Source: Roseovarius sp. UBA6167
Lineage (GTDB): Bacteria; Pseudomonadota; Alphaproteobacteria; Rhodobacterales; Rhodobacteraceae
Direction: 5' to 3'
DNA length: 11,835 bases
Assembly (NCBI GenBank): GCA_002428225.1
Contig: DIUD01000018.1
Coordinates: forward strand, 12,122 to 23,956
The position numbers were made by a program, and so were the translations under genes. Shown one piece after another: positions 4,361 through 11,166 of the stretch; the first letter of the stretch is position 1, and every line of letters begins with the position of its first letter. The notes beneath the pieces are model-generated. The model worked only from the letters and a program-made list of their open reading frames with translations. It searched no databases and was not told where the DNA came from.

Positions 4361-7063
4361 ATGCACGACAGGACAATCGAGGCCGTGCTTGCCGATCTTG
4401 ACACGACCTGCAACGGGTTGACCGGCGAGGCGGCCGCAACGAGGCTTTCCGAACATGGCCCGAACCGCTTGCCCGAACCGCCCGCGCGCAGCCCTGTCCT
4501 GCGGTTTCTTGCGCATTTCCACAATGTCCTGATCTATGTCCTGCTGGCTGCGGCAGCGGTCACGGCGGCGCTCGGGCATTGGGTGGATACCGGCGTGATC
4601 CTCGCGGTGGTTGTGGTCAACGCGGTGATCGGCTTCGTGCAGGAGGGGCGCGCCGAGCAGGCGATGGCGGCAATCCGCGACATGCTGGCGCCCCGCGCGG
4701 CGGTGCTGCGCGACGGCAGCCGCGTCACCGTCGAGGCGAGCGATCTGGTGCCCGGCGATATCGTTCTGGTCGAGGCGGGCGACCGGGTGCCGGCCGATCT
4801 GCGGCTGCTGGAGGCACGCGGGCTGAAGGCCGAAGAGGCGATCCTCACCGGCGAATCGGTGCCGGTGGACAAGGCCACCGCACCGGTGGCCAGCGATGCC
4901 CCCCTCGGCGATCAGGGCTCGATGCTGTTTTCGGGCACGCTGATTGCCGCGGGCACCGGGCGCGGCGTGGTCACGGCCACGGGCAGCCGGACGCAGATCG
5001 GGCGCATCAGCGGCATGTTGCGCGATGTCGCGCCGCTCACCACGCCGCTGGTTGCGCAGATGGATCGCTTTGCGCGCTGGCTGACCGTGTTCATCCTGAT
5101 CGTGGCCGGCACATTGCTGGCCTATGGCTATTTTGTCAGGCAAATGGCCTTTCCCGAGCTCTTCATGGCCGTGGTCGGCCTGTCGGTCGCGGCCATCCCC
5201 GAGGGTCTGCCCGCGGTGCTCACCATCACGCTTGCCGTCGGTGTGCAGGCCATGGCAAGGCGCAACGCCATCGTCCGCCGCCTGCCCGCGATCGAAACGC
5301 TAGGTTCGGTCTCGGTGATCTGCACCGACAAGACCGGCACGCTCACACGCAACGAGATGATGGCCGCGACGCTGGCGAGCGCAGATCAGCTCTGCAAGGT
5401 GACCGGCGAGGGCTATGCGCCCGAGGGCGAACTGAGGGGAGACTGGGCCGCGACGCCCGGACGATCCCGGGCGATCCTGCGGGAAATCGCCCGCGCGGTC
5501 ACGCTGTGCAACGATGCCGTGCTGCGCAACGACGGCGCCGGCTGGCGCGTGGAGGGCGACCCGATGGAGGGCGCGCTGCACGCGCTGGCGGGCAAGATCA
5601 CCGGCGGCGGGGCCGCGCCATGCGCCGGCTGGACGCGCCGCGACGCGATCCCCTTTGATGCCGCGTATCGCTACATGGCGACGCTCGACCAGGACGGGGC
5701 AGGGCGCGCCTGCCTCCATGTCAAGGGTGCGCCCGAGGCGGTGCTTGCGCTTTGCGGCAATCAGCGCGCGGCGGATGGCGGGACGGCCCCGCTCGATGCC
5801 GATTACTGGCACGCACAGGTCGAGGCGCTCGCCACCGACGGGCAGCGCGTGATCGCGGTGGCCACGCGGGATATGGAGCCTGACCGGGACATGCTCGGCC
5901 CCGAGGATCTGGGCGGGCATCTCACCCTTGTCGCGCTCGTAGGTCTCATCGACCCGCCCCGCCCCGAAGCCATCACGGCGGTGGCCGAATGTCACGCGGC
6001 GGGCATCCGGGTCAAGATGATAACCGGCGATCACGCGGCGACCGCCCGCGCCATTGCCGGGATGATCGGGCTGAGGAACCGCCAAAGCGTCCTGACGGGT
6101 GCCGATCTCGCGGCGATGACGGATGCCGAACTGGCCGATGCGGCGGTGCGAACCGATATTTTCGCCCGCACCTCGCCGGAGGACAAGCTGCGGCTGGTCA
6201 CCGCGCTGCAATCGCGCGGGCTGACGGTGGCGATGACCGGCGACGGGGTCAACGATGCGCCGGCGCTCAAGCGCGCGGATGCGGGCATTGCGATGGGGCT
6301 CAAGGGCAGCGCGGCGGCGAAGGAGGCGGCCGCACTGGTGCTCGCCGACGACAATTTCGCCTCGATCGCGGCGGCGGTGCGCGAGGGGCGCACGGTCTAT
6401 GACAATATCAAGAAGGTCATCAGCTGGACGCTGCCCACCAATGTCGGCGAGGCGATGACGATCATTATCGCCCTCTTCGCCGGCATGGCACTCCCGATCA
6501 CGGCGGTGCAAATCCTCTGGGTCAATCTCGTCACCGCCGTCACGCTTGGCCTTGCGCTTGCCTTCGAGCCGTCAGAGCCGGGCACGATGCGCCGCCCGCC
6601 GCGCCCGCGCGACGAGCCATTGCTCACCAGCGGGCTGGTCTGGCAGATCGTCCTTGTCTCGATCCTGTTTCTGGCCGCTGTCTTCGGCATCTATGCCTAT
6701 GCCACCGGTGCCGCGTATCCGCTGCCATTGGCGCAGACCATGGCCATGAACATGCTGGTGGTCCTCGAAATCCTTTATCTCTTCTATACACGCAACCTGC
6801 ACGGGCCATCGCTGAGATGGGCGGCGGTCAGGGGAACCCCGATTGTCTGGGCCTGCGTGATCTTCGTCACCATCGCGCAATTCGCCATCACCTACCTGCC
6901 GGTCCTGCAACGCATTTTCGGCACAGCACCCGTGCCATTGAGCGACGGCCTGCTGATCATCGGCGCGGGTGTGGTGTTCTTCATCCTGATCGAGACCGAA
7001 AAGCAGATGCGCCTCGCCGTTCGTTCGCGCAGCCACGGCGAGCCCGGTCCGGGCCACCCATGA
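4361..7063 (+). CDS. P2-type cation-transporting ATPase (SERCA/PMR1-like), ion unresolved
   Basis: A complete 900-residue P-type ATPase that moves cations across the inner membrane using ATP. Parts in order: cation-ATPase N-terminal domain (about 1-55); M1-M2 (57-95); actuator with TGES at 163-166; M3-M4 (about 240-292) with IPEGLPA at 279-285; phosphorylation motif DKTGTLT at 323-329 (D323 is phosphorylated); nucleotide domain with KGAPE at 455-459; TGD at 555-557; TGDGVNDAP at 627-635; and six C-terminal helices from about 690. Against SERCA, ion-site residues E281 (E309), N694 (N768), E697 (E771), N722 (N796) and T725 (T799) are kept. The position of the essential D800 is A726 (WVNLVTAVTLG), so simple Ca2+ specificity is doubtful. 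ATG 4361 follows AGGAGG at 5 bases. It is not obviously co-transcribed with its neighbours: a large gap precedes it and the bchP relic follows. Confidence 0.92.
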   Translation: MHDRTIEAVLADLDTTCNGLTGEAAATRLSEHGPNRLPEPPARSPVLRFLAHFHNVLIYVLLAAAAVTAALGHWVDTGVILAVVVVNAVIGFVQEGRAEQAMAAIRDMLAPRAAVLRDGSRVTVEASDLVPGDIVLVEAGDRVPADLRLLEARGLKAEEAILTGESVPVDKATAPVASDAPLGDQGSMLFSGTLIAAGTGRGVVTATGSRTQIGRISGMLRDVAPLTTPLVAQMDRFARWLTVFILIVAGTLLAYGYFVRQMAFPELFMAVVGLSVAAIPEGLPAVLTITLAVGVQAMARRNAIVRRLPAIETLGSVSVICTDKTGTLTRNEMMAATLASADQLCKVTGEGYAPEGELRGDWAATPGRSRAILREIARAVTLCNDAVLRNDGAGWRVEGDPMEGALHALAGKITGGGAAPCAGWTRRDAIPFDAAYRYMATLDQDGAGRACLHVKGAPEAVLALCGNQRAADGGTAPLDADYWHAQVEALATDGQRVIAVATRDMEPDRDMLGPEDLGGHLTLVALVGLIDPPRPEAITAVAECHAAGIRVKMITGDHAATARAIAGMIGLRNRQSVLTGADLAAMTDAELADAAVRTDIFARTSPEDKLRLVTALQSRGLTVAMTGDGVNDAPALKRADAGIAMGLKGSAAAKEAAALVLADDNFASIAAAVREGRTVYDNIKKVISWTLPTNVGEAMTIIIALFAGMALPITAVQILWVNLVTAVTLGLALAFEPSEPGTMRRPPRPRDEPLLTSGLVWQIVLVSILFLAAVFGIYAYATGAAYPLPLAQTMAMNMLVVLEILYLFYTRNLHGPSLRWAAVRGTPIVWACVIFVTIAQFAITYLPVLQRIFGTAPVPLSDGLLIIGAGVVFFILIETEKQMRLAVRSRSHGEPGPGHP

Positions 7064-7080
7064 CGGGATCGACGGTTCGG

Positions 7081-7099
7081 CCTTGATTGTTTTTCAAGG
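7081..7099. repeat. short hairpin after the ATPase gene
   Basis: CCTTGA (7081-7086) and TCAAGG (7094-7099) form a perfect 6-bp inverted repeat with loop TTGTTTT, 17 bases after the ATPase stop. On the plus strand no T-run follows, so it is at best a weak terminator. It might instead be a protein-binding site. The spacing does not fit the FNR pattern TTGAT-N4-ATCAA. Confidence 0.3.
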
Positions 7100-7388
7100 T
7101 GGCGGATCGGATCGGCGAGGGCGACGTGCCGGGGCGCGGCGGCGGCGGCCGGATGGTGCGCGCAAGACCGTGTTCGAGGTGCTGGCCTCCATGCCCAATA
7201 CCGATTAAAAGCCCCCTGAGCGGCGCGGGCGCCCTGTTGCGCTCTGCCATGACATCGACGTGCGGCGGCCGACCTTCGAGGGTTACATGAACACGAAACT
7301 GGTGCAGGCGCGGCCCATGGCGCATCGCAGGATCGGGTTTGGGCCCCTCGGGCATCCGATACGGCCGGTGGCGGGGGGCGATGGATGA
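7087..7388 (+). pseudogene. bchP: decayed C-terminal remnant of bchP (geranylgeranyl reductase)
   Basis: One reading frame (codons starting at 7164, 7167 and so on) encodes ARKTVFEVLASMPNTD, then TAA at 7206-7208. It reopens in the same frame with ERRGRPVALCHDIDVRR, TFEGYMNTKL, QARPMAHRRI and a TGA at 7386-7388. From memory, the end of BchP/ChlP reads roughly ...VLxxMQxxWYxxDxRRExFVxxCxDxDVQRLTFxxYMNKxLxxxxPMAHxRIFF. The match in order and spacing (FV/PV..C.D.DV, TFE.YMN, P.AH.RI) is close. Codon third positions are mostly G/C, as in real genes. The N-terminal three quarters of the protein is missing. In another frame GEGDVPGRG (about 7114-7140) may continue the similarity, implying a frameshift. 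The TGA overlaps the idi ATG as ATGA, as in a coupled bchP-idi pair. The left boundary is uncertain, and identity rests on recalled family motifs. Confidence 0.65.
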
Positions 7389-7930
7389 GCGAGATGATTC
7401 CCACCTGGCTCGGCGGCGAACTGGTGCCCGTGGAAAAGCTCGAGGCGCATCGGCGCGGGCTGCGGCACAAGGCGGTGTCGGTTTTCGTGCTGCATGGCGA
7501 GGAGGTGCTGATCCAGCGCCGCGCGCTCGGGAAATATCACACGCCGGGCCTCTGGGCGAATACCTGCTGCACCCATCCCCGCTGGGGCGAGGCCGCCGCG
7601 GATTGCGCGCGCCGCAGGCTCGACGAGGAACTGGGCATCACCGGGCTGGCGCTTCGCCCGCGCGGGCAGGTGGAATACCGCGCCGACGTGGGAGCTGGAC
7701 TGATCGAGCACGAGCAGGTGGAGGTCTTCGTGGCCCATGTCACCCGCCGCATCGCCACCCGGCCCGACCCCGAGGAGGTGATGGCGGTCGATTGGGTGAG
7801 CCGCGCGGCGCTGATGACGCGGATCGCCAACAACCCCGGCGCCTATACACCCTGGCTACGCATCTACCTTCAGCAACACGCCGCGCAGATCTTTGCCGCG
7901 GCGGGACAGACGAGCGGGTTGCGCGACTGA
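7385..7930 (+). CDS. idi: type 1 isopentenyl-diphosphate delta-isomerase
   Basis: A 181-residue Nudix-fold isomerase interconverting IPP and DMAPP in isoprenoid synthesis. Active-site features line up with E. coli Idi: metal-binding His H22, H28 and H64, catalytic Cys in NTCCTHP (C62, aligned with C67), and the E108-H-E110 pair (E114/E116) in LIEHEQVEVF. The degenerate Nudix box GEAAADCARRRLDEELGI spans 68-85. Length is normal for the family. ATG 7385 is preceded by a G-rich run about 6 bases upstream. An alternative ATG at 7394 would lose only MSE. In purple bacteria idi sits beside bchP in the photosynthesis cluster. Here the upstream partner is a relic that overlaps the start by ATGA. Type 1 Idi is dispensable in organisms with the MEP pathway, so its retention is notable. 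GC-rich tandem hairpins follow. Confidence 0.93.
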   Translation: MSEMIPTWLGGELVPVEKLEAHRRGLRHKAVSVFVLHGEEVLIQRRALGKYHTPGLWANTCCTHPRWGEAAADCARRRLDEELGITGLALRPRGQVEYRADVGAGLIEHEQVEVFVAHVTRRIATRPDPEEVMAVDWVSRAALMTRIANNPGAYTPWLRIYLQQHAAQIFAAAGQTSGLRD

Positions 7931-7941
7931 TCGGGCCATGC

Positions 7942-7989
7942 CAGCGCCTGCCGGGGGGCAGGCAGGCGCTGCCCGGCGTTGCCGCCGGG
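7942..7989 (+). repeat. tandem hairpins after idi (possible terminator / repeat element)
   Basis: CAGCGCCTGCC (7942-7952) and GGCAGGCGCTG (7961-7971) form a perfect 11-bp stem with an 8-base loop. Immediately after, CCCGGCG (7972-7978) and CGCCGGG (7983-7989) form a second 7-bp stem with a TTGC loop. GGGGAATATCTG follows. The first stem begins 11 bases after the idi stop, so it could stop or stabilise the idi transcript, though no T-run is present. The hairpin plus GGGAATAT box resembles the element at 3392-3438. The rest of the gap to 8085 shows nothing recognisable. Confidence 0.5.
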
Positions 7990-8085
7990 CGGGGAATATC
8001 TGCGATGGCGCAGGTTATGCAGAGGTCCTGGGTGGGGGGCCGGTGATGGGCGCGACGGCCACAGCCAGGGAAAATCAGCCTCCGC

Positions 8086-9429
8086 TCACTCCTTGCCGCC
8101 GTTGCCCATCACCGCAAGCCCGCGCAGGATATCAATCGCATAGGCAAGCTGGTAATCCTCTTCTCGCAGGCGGGCCACCTCTTCGGCGCGCTTGCGCTCT
8201 TCCTCGATCAGCTTGATCTCGTCCTCGCTCAGGCTGTCATTGCTGAGCCGCCCGCGCAGATCCGCCTCGAAGCGGCCGGGACGGCGGGGGGGCGTCTCTT
8301 CCGTCTCCTCGGTCCGGGCGCTGCGGCGGGGCTGTTCGACGACGATATCGGGGCTGACGCCAAGCGCCTGGATCGAGCGGCCCGAGGGGGTGTAGTAGCG
8401 CGAGGTCGTCAGCCGCATCGCGCCATTGTCGCGCAGCGGCATCACCGTCTGCACCGAACCCTTGCCGAAGCTCCTGGTGCCCACCACGATCGCCCGGTTG
8501 TGATCCTGGAGCGCGCCCGCCACGATCTCCGATGCCGAGGCGGAGCCGCCGTTTATCAGCACGACGATGGGCTTGCCTTGGGCGAGATCGCCCGGCGTGG
8601 CGTTGAACCGCTCGCCATCCTGCACGTTGCGCCCGCGCGTGCTCACGATCTCGCCCTTGTCGAGAAAGGCATCGGAGACCTTGATCGCCTGCGTCAGAAG
8701 CCCGCCGGGATTGTTGCGCAAATCGAGCACGATGCCGCTGACCTTGTCCATGCCGCCAAGCGCTTCGGCCTTCTCTTTCAGGCTCGCCTCAAGATTGCTG
8801 AACGTCTGGTCGTTGAAGGTGGTGACGCGTAACACGATCGCGTCGCGTTCGGTGCGCGCGCGCACCGCCGTCAGCTTGATCGTGTCGCGGATGATCGACA
8901 CGTCGAAGGGTTCCGCCACGCCCTCGCGCACCACGGTGATGACGATTTCGCTGCCCACCGGGCCGCGCATCCGGTCCACCGCCTCGTTGAGGGTGAGGCC
9001 AAGCACGCTCTCGCCGTCCACATGGGTGATGAAGTCGCCCGCCTCGATCCCCGCGAGATCGGCGGGCGTGCCGTCCATCGGCGAGACCACCCTGATAAAG
9101 CCGTCTTCCTGCGTGACCTCGATGCCGAGCCCGCCGAATTCGCCGCGCGTCTGCACCTGCATGTTCTCGGCATCCTCGGGCGAGAGATAGCTGGAATGCG
9201 GGTCAAGCGAGGTGAGCATCCCGTTGATCGCCGCCTCGATCAGCTTTTTGGTGTCCACATCCTCGACATATTGCGCGCGCACCCGCTCGAATATTTCACC
9301 GAACAGGTCAAGCTGCTCATAGACCGAGCTTGACCGACCTTCCTGCGCCACCAGCGGTCCGGTCACCTGCGTTGTCAAGACCGCCCCGGCCATGATGCCG
9401 GCGGCTGTGGCCATCAGGAGTCTCTTCAT
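8086..9429 (-). CDS. ctpA: C-terminal processing peptidase, S41 family (CtpA-type)
   Basis: A 447-residue periplasmic serine protease that trims or degrades envelope proteins. Residues 1-28 are a signal peptide (MKRLLMATAAGIMAG, then a small-residue cleavage site near PLVA-QEG). An N-terminal helical region follows, with SLDPHSSYL at 74-82, then a PDZ domain (about 95-170, GGLGIEV start) and the S41 core. The Ser-Lys dyad is visible: S298 in GGSASASEIVAGALQ and K323 in RSFGKGSVQ, 25 residues apart as in E. coli Prc (S452/K477). LDLRNNPGGLL (235-245) and RYYTPSGRSI (344-353) are family marks. The C-terminal tail (about 365-425) is charged and helical. The start is supported by AAGGAAGG 7 bases upstream. 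The start codon overlaps the stop of a 66-codon ORF by ATGA, so translation is probably coupled to the gpmI operon. Confidence 0.92.
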   Translation of the reverse strand: MKRLLMATAAGIMAGAVLTTQVTGPLVAQEGRSSSVYEQLDLFGEIFERVRAQYVEDVDTKKLIEAAINGMLTSLDPHSSYLSPEDAENMQVQTRGEFGGLGIEVTQEDGFIRVVSPMDGTPADLAGIEAGDFITHVDGESVLGLTLNEAVDRMRGPVGSEIVITVVREGVAEPFDVSIIRDTIKLTAVRARTERDAIVLRVTTFNDQTFSNLEASLKEKAEALGGMDKVSGIVLDLRNNPGGLLTQAIKVSDAFLDKGEIVSTRGRNVQDGERFNATPGDLAQGKPIVVLINGGSASASEIVAGALQDHNRAIVVGTRSFGKGSVQTVMPLRDNGAMRLTTSRYYTPSGRSIQALGVSPDIVVEQPRRSARTEETEETPPRRPGRFEADLRGRLSNDSLSEDEIKLIEEERKRAEEVARLREEDYQLAYAIDILRGLAVMGNGGKE

Positions 9430-9626
9430 CTCTCAACCTTCCTTGTTGGTTCGGAACCACGCGAGCGGGCCCTGGGGTTCATTGTCTTGCCGGAACCTGA
9501 TATAGTGCGTTTCGCTGCAAGTGGCACCCCCCGTTCGGGCGCGGCGCCGCGCATGTCGCCCCCCGCAGCCCAAGCCATCCCTGGCAGCACCAGCGCCAGC
9601 GCCGGACAAGCGGCGGCAAGCCTCAT
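9426..9626 (-). CDS. 66-residue ORF with signal peptide; likely remnant of an EnvC-type gene
   Basis: The ORF starts inside gpmI (ATGA at 9626-9623) and ends inside ctpA (ATGA at 9429-9426), a perfect 4-nt overlap on each side. Its N-terminus MRLAAACPALALVLPGMAWA followed by AGGD looks like a Sec signal peptide with an AWA-type cleavage site. The remaining 43 residues are basic and match no family I know. Third codon positions are G/C-rich in roughly the first 30 codons and near random afterwards. As I remember, in many related genomes the gene between gpmI and ctpA is an EnvC-like M23 peptidase that activates cell-wall amidases and begins with such a signal. The simplest reading is an internal deletion leaving the signal sequence joined to the old ctpA upstream region. 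A functional small secreted peptide cannot be excluded. Confidence 0.4.
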   Translation of the reverse strand: MRLAAACPALALVLPGMAWAAGGDMRGAAPERGVPLAAKRTISGSGKTMNPRARSRGSEPTRKVER

Positions 9627-11137
9627 GCCAGAAGGCTCCGCCCGGTCATTTCCTTCGGCTGTTCCAGCCCCATCAGGTCGAGCACCGTGGGGGCGAGATC
9701 GGCCAGCCGCCCGCCCGTGCGCAGCCCTGCGCCCGCAGGTCCGCCGACGAGGATCACCGGCACCGGGTTGGTCGTGTGGGCGGTATGCGGCCCGCCGGTC
9801 TCGGGATCGACCATCACCTCGCAGTTGCCATGATCCGCCGTCACGATCATCGCGCCGCCTGCCTGCTCCAGCGCCGCGACCGCCCGGCCAAGCCCCGCAT
9901 CCACCGCCTCGCAGGCGGCGATGGCGGCGCGCAGATCGCCGCTATGGCCCACCATGTCGGGATTGGCGTAGTTGACCACGATGAGATCGTAGCCCTCGGC
10001 AATCGCGCCGCAAAGCTGATCCGTCACCTCGCCCGCCGACATCTCGGGTTGCAGATCATAGGTTGCCACCTTGGGCGAGGGGGCCATGTAGCGATCCTCG
10101 CCGCGCTCGGGCTCTTCGCGCCCGCCGTTGAGAAAGAAGGTGACATGGGGGTATTTCTCGGTCTCGGCCAGGTGGAACTGTCGCAGGCCCTGTTTCGACA
10201 CCCATTCGGCCAGCGTGTTGACGATGACGCGCGGCGGAAAGACCGTCTCGAAAAGCGGGTTCAGCGCCTCGGAATACTCCACCATGCCAAGGCGCGCGCC
10301 CCAGTCGGGCATGGTGTCGCGCGCAAAGCCGGTAAAGGCGGGATCGGCCAGCGCGCTGAGGATCTCGCGCGCCCGGTCGGAGCGGAAGTTGAGGCAGAAA
10401 AGCCCGTCGCCGGGGGCCACGCCCGCATAATCGCCGATCACCGTGGCGGTGATGAACTCGTCTGTTTCGCCGCGCGCATAGGCGTTGGTCACGGCCATGC
10501 GGGCGTCGTGTGTGCGCAGTCCCTGCGCTGATGCAATCGCCCGATAGGCCTCCTCGACCCGCTCCCAGCGGTTGTCGCGATCCATGGCGAAATAGCGGCC
10601 CGTGACGGTGGCGATGCGCGTGCCCTCGGGCAGCATCGCGCCCAGCCGTTCCAGATGGGTGCGCGCCGATTTCGGGGCCACGTCGCGCCCGTCGGTGATC
10701 GCGTGCAGCACCACCGGCACGCCCGCCGCATGGATCGCCCGCGCGGCGGCGGCGATATGGGTGATATGGCCATGCACGCCGCCATCCGACACGAGGCCCA
10801 GCAGGTGCGCCCGCCCGCCGGTTTCCTTCAGCCGCGCGATGAAGGCTTGCAGCGCGTCCATGCGCGCGAAACTGCCATCCTCGATCGCAAGGTCGATCTG
10901 GCCCAGATCCATCGCCACCACGCGGCCCGCGCCGATATTGGTATGGCCCACCTCTGAATTTCCCATCTGCCCCGTGGGCAGGCCCACATCCGGCCCGTGG
11001 GCGATGAGTGTGGCGTGCGGACAGGTGGCCGTCAGCCGGTCCATGGTGGGGGTGTGCGCGAGGTGCGGCGCGTTGGCCTCGGTGGCCTCGCTCAGGCCCC
11101 AGCCGTCTAGGATGCACAGGACAACGGGTCTGGTCAT
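9623..11137 (-). CDS. gpmI: 2,3-bisphosphoglycerate-independent phosphoglycerate mutase
   Basis: A 504-residue cytoplasmic enzyme interconverting 3-phosphoglycerate and 2-phosphoglycerate in glycolysis and gluconeogenesis, using two Mn2+ ions. The alkaline-phosphatase-like metal sites are complete: D11 in LDGWG, nucleophile S61 in TGQMGNSEVGHTNIGAGR, D394 and H398 in NPDMVGHSG, D435 and H436 in TADHGN, and H454 in HTAHTTNPVP. The substrate-binding insert has DGRD (149-152), GRYFAMDRD (180-188) and NFRSDRAR (250-257). Full length is normal for the family. ATG 11137 follows AGGAGA at about 5 bases. It starts 29 bases after rfbA on the same strand and overlaps the 66-codon ORF by 4 bases at its end, so it lies in a minus-strand operon that continues into ctpA. 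Confidence 0.96.
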   Translation of the reverse strand: MTRPVVLCILDGWGLSEATEANAPHLAHTPTMDRLTATCPHATLIAHGPDVGLPTGQMGNSEVGHTNIGAGRVVAMDLGQIDLAIEDGSFARMDALQAFIARLKETGGRAHLLGLVSDGGVHGHITHIAAAARAIHAAGVPVVLHAITDGRDVAPKSARTHLERLGAMLPEGTRIATVTGRYFAMDRDNRWERVEEAYRAIASAQGLRTHDARMAVTNAYARGETDEFITATVIGDYAGVAPGDGLFCLNFRSDRAREILSALADPAFTGFARDTMPDWGARLGMVEYSEALNPLFETVFPPRVIVNTLAEWVSKQGLRQFHLAETEKYPHVTFFLNGGREEPERGEDRYMAPSPKVATYDLQPEMSAGEVTDQLCGAIAEGYDLIVVNYANPDMVGHSGDLRAAIAACEAVDAGLGRAVAALEQAGGAMIVTADHGNCEVMVDPETGGPHTAHTTNPVPVILVGGPAGAGLRTGGRLADLAPTVLDLMGLEQPKEMTGRSLLA

Positions 11138-11166
11138 GGGGTCTCCTGCCTTGATCGCGGAACCTT

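Noticed and set aside
5300..6511. Long minus-strand open frame antisense to the P-type ATPase
   Set aside because: It shows low-complexity Arg/His composition and no recognisable domain. The plus strand is a complete ATPase across the same bases.
9495..9530. TTGCAG and TATATC boxes on the minus strand upstream of ctpA as a promoter
   Set aside because: The boxes are only about 10 bases apart, too close for a sigma-70 promoter, and do not fit the heat-shock sigma spacing I considered.
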